Part shown: positions 26,845-44,527 of the stretch, piece by piece
How the letters are laid out: every line of letters starts with the position of its first letter
Position numbering within the stretch: position 1 is the stretch's first letter
Source of the DNA: Desmodesmus armatus
Taxonomy: Eukaryota > Chlorophyta > Chlorophyceae > Sphaeropleales > Scenedesmaceae
Length of the DNA stretch: 64,000 bases
NCBI GenBank assembly: GCA_007449985.2
Contig: VIIQ02000127.1
Location: forward strand, 186,001-250,000
Reading direction: 5' to 3'
The notes under the pieces: generated by a model
Database searches by the model: none
Seen by the model: the letters and a program-made list of their open reading frames with translations, nothing else
What the model was told of the DNA's origin: nothing
Program-made: the position numbers and the translations under genes

Positions 26845-27250
26845 GAGGCTTGCAACCGTAAGCAACTCAATGGCTTGTGAGACGCATATCCCCAGTGCTT
26901 TGTGGGCCTTGCCCATGCAGATTGACTCCCTCCTATTCACTGCAACAATGCAATGGCCACTCCTGAGGCAGTCGGCACTCCTGAGGCTTGCAACCGTAAG
27001 CAACTCAATGGCTTGTGAGACGCATATCCCCAGTGCTTTGTGGGCCTTGCCCATGCAGATTGACTCCCTCCTATTCACTGCAACAATGCAATGGCCACTC
27101 CTGAGGCAGTCGGCACTCCTGAGGCTTGCAACCGTAAGCAACTCAATGGCTTGTGAGACGCATATCCCCAGTGCTTTGTGGGCCTTGCCCATGCAGATTG
27201 ACTCCCTTCATCTCACTGCAATCATGCAATGGCCACCCCTGAGGCATGCA
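26845..27250. repeat. 138-bp tandem repeat, 3 copies
   Basis: Copies begin at 26845, 26983 and 27121. The first two are essentially identical and the third diverges at its right end. The period is 46 codons, so long open frames appear on both strands; these look like consequences of the repeat and not genes. Confidence 0.9.
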
Positions 27251-27549
27251 CCTCCCAACCGGGCCAATGCAGTGCTGTACTCCAGCATGTGGTGCACAGC
27301 CAAACCTATGCTGTATAAACAGCCACATGGGTGCACTCAGCACCTCTCAACATACATGTCTGCAGATGTGCACAGCGTGTCTGACAGACCTGTACTGCAG
27401 CAGCACTGCAGATGCCGGTGTGTCACACAAAGCATGCCATGCTGTGTCATTGCATTTGATGACTGTTACCGGCATGAACAACCCTTAACATTTGCCAATG
27501 TGCAGGTCAGCTGCTACACAACCCAGCCGGCTGACCAACCCTTATTGAT

Positions 27550-27720
27550 AACACAATGACACGCGACAAGATGTGGACTGCTTGATTGCTGCACTGACGG
27601 AATTTATCAAAACCTGTGACCAGATGGACGTACATTGGATGTTTGAGTGATTGTGCAGCAATGCAGCTGCATGTGTGACGTTGGATTGATGTGTTGACCA
27701 GCCTGGCAGTACCATAGTCA
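27550..27720 (+). pseudogene. Diverged duplicate of the NFS2 3' end
   Basis: 27559-27628 aligns without gaps to the last coding bases of NFS2 ([14 protein letters not shown] region): both read ACACGCG.CA.GATGTGGACT and both end CAGATGG. Similarity continues past the NFS2 stop into its 3' flank (TTGACCAGCCTGGCAG here, GTGACCAGCGTGGCCAG there). The copy lacks the upstream exons and catalytic residues and has no start, so it is a non-functional fragment about 5 kb downstream of the parent. Confidence 0.65.
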
Positions 27721-28155
27721 GGCCACTCCCCAGCACAAGAGCGTCCACCCCTACCAAGTCAACTGTACAATGCATCATCCAGGAATGTCAAATATGGGGC
27801 AGGTTTGTGAAGGTGACACGGATTTCGCAGTGGTTGGCAACTGTGCTGCAGTTGCAGCACACATGTGTCAGTGTTGCAGCCAAACGGACAATTTCAACGT
27901 CAAGACCCATCCAACTCGGTCATCATGGCTGGGTGACACCAACAATAGTTCACGTCGGCCCTTCGTCTGCTTTGTGAACTTTGGATCACCTTGTCGTTTG
28001 TTTCGCCTTTGCCCCTGGTTCCCCCTGCGAACACAATCTAGCGCTCAACATTAGACGACTGCTTCTGTAGCGCCAGAGCCCCTTTTGCTTGAAGCAGACC
28101 TCAAGAGCAGTAGCCCACCATCAGGATGCCCCTGTAGTGATGAGTGTAGGGCAGC

Positions 28156-30092
28156 ATGGACCGCCAAAAGAAAGGTGAGGATGTGACAGCAGCATATCTT
28201 GAACGCAGTGACAGCTTGTCCACACCTTGCTTCACGCGTTGTGTGCCTGTCTCGCCGCTGTGCAGCACTGCCACCGGCGCCAGCTGCCCGCAAGCGTAAG
28301 AAGGCAGGCTCAGAAAGCGGTGGTGCATCAGCATCAGCACACTCCACATCTCCACCAGCAGCATCCAAGAAGGCTCGCCTGGCAGGTCCAAAAGCCAAAG
28401 CCACTAGGGCTGACAAAGCAGATGAGGGAGATGCTGTAGCCAGAGAAGATGCAAGGGGTGCGTAGCGGGCATACACCAGTTGAGGTCGACCAGTTGATGA
28501 TGTTGCAGCACTATTGCAGTTGCAACATCAGCCTTCTGAAGTCGATCAGCGGGGGAGGGCAACCACCCAGTGTGCATGCTGTCAGCATAGCAGAAGTGAT
28601 GTGCTGTCGTCACAAGCAGTGCTTAGCTGCCAGGCTGGCAGCAAGCAAACCGCTTCAGCGCACTGTAGGGTCTGTCGCAGTCTGCTACATAGGAGCCGCC
28701 AGCCTGTTGCAACTGTGCCAACTGAAACTCCTCAACTCCTACAGATTTGCCTAGAGAGTCAGAGACGCAGTCCCCATGCGTGCAAGCAGTGTGGACGCCG
28801 GCAAGATGAAGGTTGTGTGTTCCTGTGCAATGCGCCTGCATCATGCAGGTGGTGGTGATGCTGCAGAGGAGGAGCGGGTGGGCAAGGTGCACACTGGCGT
28901 GTTCAGCAAAGACTTGCCATGGCTGATGTACGGCTGTGGGGATGCAGACAAGCCGCTCAAGGTGGGCGGAGGTTAGCAAAGCAGCCAGCCAGGGCGCAAT
29001 AGCACTCCTGAGCTGCTCATGGATGGGTTTGGACCCTTGTAGTACGTGCCTGCTGCTTGTTAGCAGTGTTGCGAGCACTACGCCTGTTCCCCAAAAAATT
29101 CGCTGCTTTGGGTCAGCTCCTATTGCAAAAGTGTGTATTGAAGTCAACCACTGCTTGAGGGTTGCAACAGCCTGACTGCCATCGCATGCAGCCCCTGGTG
29201 CAACCTCTGGCTGTTGTCTGCACATCACCTCACACATGTCGTCACTTCTGTTGCGCACCCACATGTGCTTCGGCATGTGTTGTGGCAGAGGTCAGCAGCC
29301 GGCATGTGTGTGACATTGCTGCCCATGCACTGTGGTGTGCAGGAGACCGTTGACCTTGTTGAGGAGATAGCCATCCAGTACATCACAGACACTGTGCATG
29401 CAGCCATGCGCGCAGCAGCAACACGGACAGCTGCTAGCTCCAGGTAGGTGGTGCGACCCTCCCAGTGGGTGCCAGCTGACAGTGGCGCCGTGTACTATGT
29501 ACGACAGTGGCACTGTATGTGCCATGGATGGCACCCTTGCTTGAGGTCTTCCTATTGCCGAGAAACGCAGTAGCTCCCTTGCAGGTGGTGACCTAATGTT
29601 GCTGGGCCAAAGCAGCTTCTAGCCCTCTGTCAGCAAGCTTGCACAGTGTCGTGAACAATGCAAACTGTAATTGCTGTCGTGCGCCTGCAGTGCTGCTGCA
29701 CGCAAGGATGAGCTGAAGCTGGAGGATGTGCTGTATGCTGTCAGGCGGGACCCACGCAAGGTGGCTCGTATACAGGTGAGGGCCCAACGGTTGACATCAC
29801 AGCTAGGTGGGGCAGTGTCCTGCGTCTCAGAACCAGTTTATGTGCATGAGTTTTCAACTAGAGGTGCCTGACCTTGTTTCTCAAAATCCCCCAGCTCCTG
29901 CGCCAGGTCTTGCTGCATCAAACATGCATGATGGTACCATACAGCGGATGTGATGGTCATGCCGCTACAAGAACGCATCTTCACTGCTTGTTGCTGTCAT
30001 CCTTGCAGGAGCTGATTCGACGCCAACAAGATATTGAGAATGCCAAGCGGTTGTACAAGGGAGACAATGAAGACATGCCCACAGAGATCTGA
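28156..30092 (+). CDS. TAF13: TFIID subunit TAF13
   Basis: TAF13 is a histone-fold subunit of the general transcription factor TFIID and normally pairs with TAF11. Exons: 28156-28174, 28266-28457, 28867-28961, 29343-29443, 29691-29775, 30009-30092; phases close to 191 residues. The N-terminal ~70 residues are a Lys/Ala/Ser-rich basic tail (RKRKKAGSES). The histone fold follows with family blocks FSKDLPWLMYGCGD, TVDLVEEIAIQYITD, ELKLEDVLYAVRRDPRK and the terminal helix RRQQDIENAKRLYKGD. The very short first exon (MDRQKK) is fixed by the phase of the second and a GTGAGG donor, so it is the least certain part. A short Ala/Thr/Ser insertion interrupts the middle of the fold compared with animal TAF13. 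Confidence 0.9.
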
Positions 30093-31805
30093 AGCAGCAA
30101 TGTTTGCAGATCCCTATATTAAGGTCTGACACACATCAGTTGGGTGCGCATGTGTGCGGCATTATGCTGTGGCACACCAAAAGAGGGCTGCCTTTCTTTT
30201 TGGTTCTAGTGCTAGGCGCCTCGTGAGGGAGGGGTATCAGGCATGTACCGCTGGTGAAGCTTTGCTCCCCGCTCCGGCAGCTGGCCTCATTGCTGTGTGG
30301 CCAAGTGGTGGCCATCCGTTCTCTGGTCCCACCACAAAATGACATAGCCCACCCCTTGAGTCCTGCATCATGGATGGTGTTGTGTTTGTATGCACTGCAT
30401 ACATATCTGGCAGATGCGTGACACTGCAGTCATGCTTGGCTTCATATGGCTGTAGCTATGTGATGTTGCGTGGATTGTTGCTCAAACATGCACAAGCTGT
30501 GCCGGTTATTGCACAGCAACAGGCTGCAGGTTCCTCTTGTGGACACACAAAATAGTGAACCTTCAAGCCATCATGAAATGTTACAACTGTATCATAGAGC
30601 TCAGAGAGGTTAGCCACTCACTGATGTCGCAAAGAGGAATATTCAACCAGAGACCCACCACAAAAATCAGAGGGCCTGACGTGGATGACAAGAACACAGG
30701 CCCCACCCCCCAGCGCGATGTGTTCAAGTGGTGCCGACAAGGACGGCCCTGCTATCATTCAAGTCTCCATGCCAGGAGGAAACCGTCAGTGGAGGAATTG
30801 ACAACTTGTGCTGGGAGGCCTAATCGGTACAATTGCATTTTGACTGGGATTGCTGCAAGACTGTCAAAGTAACGGGGCCATATACGATACATGACACTGT
30901 ACAGTGCTGCTGATAGCTATCATCTACTGCCGCACTGCAGCAGCAGCTGCAGCAGCAGCTGACATCAGCTGCAGGCACAGTTTGTAGAGCCTCCTTCACA
31001 ATCAGACGTGCACACGGGCAGCCACACATGACACGTGCTGCATCACTGACACACGTTCAGATTGACGTAGTGCAGGTGACCCAGCACAGCATTACTAAGA
31101 ACTACATACTGAGTGACGGGTTTGACAGGTCACCTGTACGGTACGGCACATGCTTGAAGCACCATCGGTGCTCAACCAGCCCAAATGCACAGAAGCAATC
31201 GATGTAACATTGACAACAGTGGGCACAAAGTGCCTTCATGATTATAACCACACTGTCCCCAAGGCCCAGCCAGTGATGCAGGCTGTTTGGCAGCATGCTC
31301 AGCCACACACTACCAAACCTTCACAAGCTGCCCTGCCCTGAAAGCGGCCTCTGTGTTACAGGAACAACCTCTTGTACGAGTCTGCACATGACACAACACT
31401 GAACCATCTTGATAATCTCAAAGCTCCGCTCAACATCAAACCCTGCAAGTGCAACGCACTCAGCTGCAGCAGCTGCATGATCCATTCAGCGAGCAAACTA
31501 CGACTGCTGAAGTCCAACCTCAGCCAATAACTGGCCCAGACTCAGCGGCTGAGTGGCCTACTGTGCATAGACCATCAGCATGTTCCTTCACATTGCACAG
31601 CAACACTGACATGCTCTCCCAAAAGCTGTACACACCAGCACACTGCCTGTCCAGCAGAAGTAGCTGTCACATCAGTAGCTGTCATTGAATACCACCTGAA
31701 AGCAGCGGCTGTATGACCTGAGCCTCCTTTTCACCCACCCGCCATCATACGTTGCCCTCATTGCACGGGGTTTGTGGGCCAAAAGCAACTGCAGATGCTG
31801 GCTGC
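30093..31805. other. Intergenic stretch
   Basis: This lies between TAF13 and the convergent LRR gene 2. A TTACA at 31356-31360 (TGTAA on the minus strand) may be the LRR gene 2 poly(A) signal. A plus-strand open stretch 30537-30872 is polar and rich in Arg/Lys/Pro but matches nothing I recognise. A CAGCAGCTGCAGCAGCAGCTG-type self-complementary tract lies near 30940. Confidence 0.45.
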
Positions 31806-33695
31806 CTACAGTGGCAGACTGGCCAGCGCTGCTGCAGCCTGCAGCTTGATGTCATCGGACAACATATTGTCCACATCATCATGGTGGAGGGTCAACACCT
31901 GGTGCCACACAGGCTCACCATGAGGGTCCTGCGCAAACAACACAGCCAAAATTAGCAGATGCGCAACGGCAGAACAATGCAAGCTCAGTCTTCCGCAGAT
32001 TCAGGCTGAGCAAGACAGAAGTGGACACAGTGGCGCCGCCAACAGTGCTCCTGTCAACAGAAAGGCTGAGCAACTATGTGAACTAACTTGGCAACCAACA
32101 GTGTGCATGATGCGCCGGGGCTGTAGCTCCAGATCGCGGCAGTGCAACGCAAGGGAACCACCAACCACTGGATGCCATGCCCCGAAGCTCACCAGACCGC
32201 CAGTGGCTGGGTTCTTGGGGAAAAACGTGCCATAGCGGTTGGCTTTCACAGGGCTGGGCCAGCAATTCAGGTATGTGAGCTGCGTCAGCTGCGTCAGCTG
32301 CAGCAGCAGTCCCTCTGCATATGCAGTCCTGGAGGCAACCACCAGGTGCTTGAGATCCCCGAGGCCTGTCATCTGGCAAATACACTGCATCACATATGCG
32401 CTGTCAGGCGCATTTGGAAGGCCCAGGCTGAGCTTACTCAAATCAATCAGCCTTGTCACTGGGGACAATGACTGCACGCTGCAACTCAACCCTTGCATTT
32501 CCAGGCGCCGCAGGTTTGGGCAGCAGCTTGCAAGGCGGCTGCATTCTAGTGTTGGCTGGGGCTGTTGGTGGACGTCAGCATCTCCTAGGAACTCATGCAC
32601 CGATCCGACAATGAGTGTCTGCAGGTTTGGCAGCTGTCTGCCTGTAGGGAAAATGTGCTGCCAAACCCCTGCTGGCAATGTGCACTCCCTGATGTTGACA
32701 ACGTTGAGGTACTGCAGCTTGCTGCTGGCAGTCAGGCCTGAGAAGACTGCTGCAGGAGGGTTGCCCTGCTCACTAAACAAAATGTCCTCTAGGCCAAGGT
32801 GTGTCAGCTGCTGCATGTACTGCAACTGACACAGCAGCTGCGCAATCCCAGCTGCGCCGCCACGGATACTGCCACGCTTCAATTGCAAGTGCCGAAGACG
32901 AGTCTTGCCCGACAGGGCAGCTGGCTCCAGTTCATGTGCAAGCTCGAGACGTGTGAGGTCATAATGGCATGACAGTATGCTGGCAGTGACCAATGTCCCA
33001 TCAGTGCTGCACTGGCCACTGACCCAGAGCCTCAAGTCAGCCAGCCGGGTCAAAGCCTTGAGGGGCTGCATGGCTGTTACAGCGTCTGTGGCGCTGTACA
33101 AGCAGGAGCTGACAACCTCAAGGTGCGTTAGCTGTGGCAGCTGCAGCAGCGCCGCAGTTGGGAAGCACAACGAAGCAGTATTGTTGTACGCATGTGACAC
33201 AACAAGATGCTCAAGCCCTGGCAACATGGATAGTGCCGCCACCAGCCCCTGTACCCCATCAAGCAGTTTGCAGCCCCTGTACGAGTTGTGGCTGAACTCC
33301 AGATGCTTAAGGGGCAGCCCAGAAACCCCCAGTAAACCCTGGAAACCATTGCCGGGCTGCAGCTGCAGGTTGGCACCATAACACTTCAGGCTGGTGAGCT
33401 GAACCTCTGGCGGCAGCTGCCGGAACCTGATATTGACTTCACCGCGCAAGCAGAGGCTGTCTACATGCTGGCCATACTTGCTGAGGTATGGCAGTAAGCT
33501 GCTGTCCACCTTCTGCTGAGTTCTGATGCAAGCAGTCTTGACACTGCTGAGGGCCACAACAGCTGCTGCGTGCATCCTGCTACGCGCCCTGGCAGCACTG
33601 CACAAGCTGGCTGGGTCGTCTGCCAAGCTTTGCAGCACCGCCAACAAGCAGGGGTCTGGCAGCTGCACAAGCGGAGCTGGCTGCTCGTGTACCAT
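31806..33695 (-). CDS. Leucine-rich-repeat F-box-like protein 2
   Basis: Exons are 33695-32088 and 31928-31806 (donor GTTAGT, acceptor GCGCAG, phase 0), 576 residues. The N-terminal segment (LVQLPDPCLLAVLQSLADD) is F-box-like and about 18 irregular leucine-rich repeats follow. The ATG at 33695 was preferred over an in-frame ATG at 33839 because it matches the start of LRR gene 1, including the preceding GCAGGATGG-type context. The last exon (DPHGEPVW...KLQAAAALASLPL) corresponds to the short last exon of LRR gene 1 and seems to be a family signature. A role in ubiquitin ligase substrate choice is inferred from architecture only. It is transcribed convergently with TAF13. Confidence 0.82.
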
Positions 33696-36151
33696 CCCTG
33701 CAGCAGAGACGGTGGTGAGGTTGATGGGAGAAGCAGCAGCAAAGAGTGCAGCGACCCGATCTGCACCCAGGCGCCCGCCCTCACCTTCTGGTTGCTTTTT
33801 GACGTCTTTCAGATCTTGATATATGCGTCCAAAGCCCAACCGTGGGCTGAGAAAACAGAAAGCAGTGTCGGAAACTGCCGGTGATCAGGAGGCCAAAGAT
33901 GAACACGGTGTCGGAAGAGAGCGCAGGGGGATGCAGGCTGCTGGAGAAATTTTTTCAACCGACGATCCTTTAAGAAGAAACACTCCGATGGCCCACAGCC
34001 AGTTGAACTGTGACGTGTCCACCGCACCGGCTGCTTTGTGAACGCACTTGAGGAAGTATACCTGCGAAGAATAGTCGTGCGAAATCAAAGAAATATGTTC
34101 CAGGCACCTGTCGACCAATTTGAGGCTGAGCACACCGGTGACGCAACATTTGTGACTCACTACTGAAGTGTCAGCCCGTGAGCAACCAGGTGCACTGAAG
34201 GCTTCCAGCATTTTGGCGCACATCCCCCTGGGCATATGCAAATGTAACATCATACACTTACAGCAAGGACATCAACACACTGTTCATCAGAAGCACAGCT
34301 CAACAACGCTTTGGCAAGCCATGCAGTGACATATGGACCAGCTGTGCATGCTCTGCTTTGGACACCAACGTCAGTTCGCTGAACTCCACATCACACTGAT
34401 GCAAAGCTAAACATGCCACATCAGTACATGAATAAACCTTGCCGCATCACATGCCCAAGGTGGCTGCTTACACTGGGGGTCAAACCAGCCTGTCACGATC
34501 ACACACACCATGGCCGCTGAGGTGCTGCACAAAACAACGTGTACCGCAGTAAAGTTGTTTTAAAAACTGCTCACATGGGTGCAGTCCCATATAGCAGGAG
34601 TGTGGGCTGGCCGAAGGCAGAGCAAGCTTCATAGCAGTGTAGCTGCAGCACAGCCTACGGTGCCAAGCTGCCTTCTCATGAATGCTGTGACAACTAGGGT
34701 GTGATACTCAGCATCCAAGGCAGCTATGACTCTGCCCAATGCCATACAGTAACTGGGGTCACACTGCATGCACAAGCCTGAAAGCAGGATCTGCCGCAGA
34801 GAGCATGACTGACACAAGTCAGAACAAGTGAACCATCAAAATGCACAGCACGACGACTTATGGCAAGGCACAGCAACATCTTCATATCCACACCTGCACA
34901 CATATGGCCAACCAGCACCAAGCTGCACAACCATGACTATATGCCCCAACCGTCCACAACGTGACACAACCCTGAGCACAATTGTGAGGTGGACTGCAGC
35001 ACACATGCGTTGCTCTAAACACTGGCAGCAACCCGATTCATGCCCTGCACGGAACCAGGGCTCCACTCGCAAAGAAGCGCACAAGCATTCCCATCCGGGC
35101 AATGCAGGATTACTGGGACCCATAACGAGACCCTTTCCGTGTTGCCCTGCTAACGGAGTCGCAGTTGCTCTGTGGTAAGGCAAAAAAACCCAACAGCGGC
35201 AAGGGCTGCAGCAACAAAGCAATACCAACATGCTGCCATCCTGTCCACCAGGTGCTGTGACAACTAGGGTGTGTTACTCAGCACCTGCTAGGCAGCTCCG
35301 ACCCTGCACAGAGCACATTGCAGTACAGTGTGGGACAAGCCTGCTGCCTGGAAAAAGGCTTGATGAAGCCCATGGTAAACAAAAGTGCTACGCAAGACAC
35401 AACAGGGCAAGTGGCAAGCTACCCACAATGGGTGACACAAGCAAACAAGCAAATCAAGCCGAGCAGGAAGATCCACAGCAAAAAACGACCTGCGCACACC
35501 AGGCTGCACAAAAACACGTCAGCCCACACAATGAGGACCACACGACCATACGCCACAACCAAATCGCAATGAGCACCAAAACTTCTTCTGCTGTATCTGT
35601 GGTGCTGCACACAAACTGCAATGTGTGAGATTGAAGCTCAACGAAGAGCCAAGTATTGCCAAGAACACCTGTAAGCAAGGCTTCAAGACCATCACCACTG
35701 TGCACGCATCTGTCAATACCACTGCATGCTACTGGTGCTGTGACATCAAGGGTGTGTTAATCAGCACCAGACAGCATGTGCAGCCCATTGGCTGCCCTGA
35801 CCCCCCCCCCCCCCCGGGTACAGATGGACAAGCCCCTACCCCGCAACAATGCCACTGCAAAATTGATGACCCCAACAAGACCTTGCACACGTTCACAATG
35901 CAACTTATAACCACAGGCATCCCTTCGACTGCTGATGCCAACCCAGATGTAAAAGCAGTCAACTGACAGCGAAAAAGCACACCAGGGAAAAAATAAAACT
36001 GCCGCAAAGTCAACACCACATGTCCAGGTTCCTGCTGTGGTGCACCACACACCTCTGCTGCTGCACCACATATGGGACAAGACCACTCACACCAGGCAAG
36101 TGACCCTCCTCCCCTGCCCTTCCACACCCCGTCTTCCACACAACAAATGCA
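33696..36151. other. Intergenic stretch with spaced repeat motif
   Basis: No recognisable gene. A motif GCTGTGACAACTAGGGTGTG followed by TACTCAGCA occurs at 34684-34713 and 35254-35283, with a weaker third copy at 35737-35766, all in the same orientation. A poly-C run followed by GGG sits at 35801-35818. Short open frames are present on both strands without family motifs. Confidence 0.5.
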
Positions 36152-38215
36152 TCAACGCAGCTTGATGATATCAAGATGTGGCCTGTTGAGCAGCCTCATC
36201 AGCTGCCTGCACTCCTCAGCACTCACATTCCTGCACCCCTCCAGCACAACACGGCTCAGGCCCTGGCCAGATGCCAGCGCAGCCACACCCGCTGCAGTAG
36301 CCCCGCGCATCAGCTCCAACTTCACACTGCTAACCCCCCTGCAGTGCCCAGGCACGCACCCCAAACCCAGTGACCCCACACCCCCACAGCTAGCCAAACT
36401 GAGGTGCCTCAGGCCTGGTGTGCTGCACAGGACGGAGCACAGAGTGGCATCGCTGAAGTGGTTGCTGAGCGACAGCTGCACCAGACGGCTGGCAACAGGC
36501 AGACCCTCCACCTCTGCCTCAGTCAGAGCATTGTAGTGTGACTGCAGCGAGAGCTGCTGCAGCTCAGGGAGCTGAAACACAGCCTGCAGCAGCCCCCTGC
36601 AGTCAGCTACAGCCTTGTGGATGCTGAGGGACAGGCAGGTCAGCCCTGAGCCCAGGACAGGCAGCACCTCAGCCAAAGCAGCGCTGCTGGCGTCATTCAC
36701 AGACAGCTGCAGCCGCTGCAGCCGCCCCGTCATGCGTGCAGCACCCGTGGGTGAGACACAAAACGACCCTGCAAACAGGCTGAGGTCTGTCACCTGTGTC
36801 CCTGCCAGCACCTGCAGCAGCTGGTCTGTGGCATTGATGCCAGCTAGGGCTAGCCGCTGCAGGGTCCTGCTGCGCTGCAGGGGCAACAGCTCCTGCACAC
36901 TGCAGTTTATCTCACTGACATAACTGAACTCCAGCTGCTGCAGCGCTGGCAGTGTTGCTGCCAGCTCACACAGCTCATGGCCAGCCAGGTGGTTCCCCAG
37001 CCGGATGCTGCGCAGGCGGGACAAGCCTCGCAGCAGCTGAAGCCGCTGTGGGGGGACAGGCAGTGCGTGCCGCTCTGTGGTGAGGTCCAGGGTCTGCAGG
37101 GCTGTCAGCTGCGCCAGGTGTGGTAGTGTGTCGCTGTCAACATAGTCTCCCACACCCCTGAGGTGCTGCAGCTGCTTGCCGTGAGTGCTGTGGGAATGGT
37201 CAACACGGCAGCCAAACAACGGCAGGCAGGCAGGTGTGGGCTCACAGTCGGTGCAAGCCAGGCAGTAGTTTTTGACTGTCAGCAGGCCTATGCAATACAG
37301 CTGTGTGCATTGAAATAGCTGAGCGCAGTCGGCTGTGATGAGCATCCCCTGACTTCTCGTCGCATATCGGCATGACGGTAAAGGCCAGCAGCCCGCAGCC
37401 GCTGGCATGTCTACAGTTGCCCACAACTAGCGGCTCTGAATAGGGCTCTCGCATTGTTTCAGGTGCCTCGAGCTGCACCAACCTGATGGCCCTCATGAAG
37501 CCCTCCTTACTGGAGGTGACACCAGAAGCAAGCGTGGGCAGGGTCAGGCAGGTCAGGCAGCTGCCAGCCTGAAGAAGAGCTGCCAGGGCACCAGCTTCCA
37601 GGCCCTGCAAGAAGCAGCCACAGGAGACCGCAAGTTGTGCACGAACGACGCTGCCAATTCATTTGCCGCTGCTTTTGAGGAGCCAGCAAGATGAATGGAC
37701 ACCACTGCTGTTTGCGCCAAGTGAACATGAGCCTTGGTGCTGTGGCATGGTAAGTGCTGCAAAAGCCGCCAAGGGAACAGCTGCCGGCCAAAGTTGCATC
37801 ACCAGCGCCCGGGCCAGCCTGGCGCCATTGCTCACCTGGCATGAGCTGAGGTCCAATTCTTGCAGGTGTGACAGCAACCCAGGCTGCTGTGTGGTCAGTA
37901 GCAGGATCAGGTCGCTGCTCTCACCGGCGGCTGCTCGCTCAAAAGAGAGGCTCTGCAGGTGCGGGAAGCTCAGGGGCAGGGACTTGCTGGGGGTGCTGAT
38001 GGACTTGAGATCAGCGCGCAGCCCGTGCACCTGGCTGTCCACCAGCTGCCTGAAACTTTTGCTGACACTGCGGCATATGCGTGCCTGTTCATTCGTGGAC
38101 GCTGCAGCAGCAACAGCAGCAAAAATGGCGAAGGGGGGGGAAGACAGTGCTGACTCAGATGCGCAGCCAGTCCTCGCCAAGCTGCACGGCTGAGCTTACA
38201 AGCATCAAACTCCAT
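36152..38215 (-). CDS. Leucine-rich-repeat F-box-like protein 3
   Basis: Exons are 38215-37836, 37604-37483 and 37187-36152, giving about 512 residues if one base is added in the G8/C8 run at 38133-38140. Adding it makes the phases of all three exons agree, which supports the model. The N-terminus (CLPxPPFAIFAAV...QARICRSVSKSFRQLVDS) resembles an F-box. The rest is regular LRRs of the RNI/AMN1 type (LTALQTLDLTTE, LRHLSLASCGGVGSLGL, LSRVVLEGCRNVS). It is more regular than LRR genes 1 and 2 and lacks their shared last exon, so it belongs to another subfamily. It could be an SCF adaptor. It lies head-to-head with VMA1, only about 500 bp away. Confidence 0.78.
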
Positions 38216-38723
38216 CAATGAAGCACCCAAAAAACCATGGGCCCTGGCAGCAGCCACAGGTACCCACCCAAGTGCCTCAGCACGTCTGGCCAGCAGTCTG
38301 CCCTCAACAGGCAGCCAAAGTCGAGCGAAGGGCCCCTGCTGGTACTAGTAGACTTCAAAACATCCACCATAGGCGTCATGGGCAGCTACAGACGGCCCCC
38401 GACACTTGTTGACAGTGTTCCGGCTGGGGATGTGTTCGGTCACGTTTTTGCTTCGAGGAAGCTTTACACTGTAATACTGCGTGATCGCACAGAATCATTT
38501 GCTATTTGTCGTAAGGAAAACAAAGGAAATTGTTGGAGTACGATCCACTGTACTAGGTTTTCCAGTGTTTTGAGTGAGGGCACAACACATTTGTCAGCAC
38601 CCGGTGCAGTCTGTTCAAGCTTGTTTTCATTTATGATTGCAACCGTGGAGTGAAGTAGGAGACTGATCACCAGCACCGAGACACAAACACAGTAGCCCAG
38701 ATCACTCGCCCGCGATACTCGAG
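38216..38723. promoter_or_regulatory. Divergent intergenic region LRR3 / VMA1
   Basis: A 508-bp gap between divergent start codons; it must contain both promoters. No specific core element was recognised. Confidence 0.4.

Positions 38724-44527
<5,804 letters not shown>

Noticed and set aside
26836..27559. Open frames on both strands across the 138-bp repeat
   Set aside because: Explained by a repeat length divisible by three; both strands equally open, no domain.
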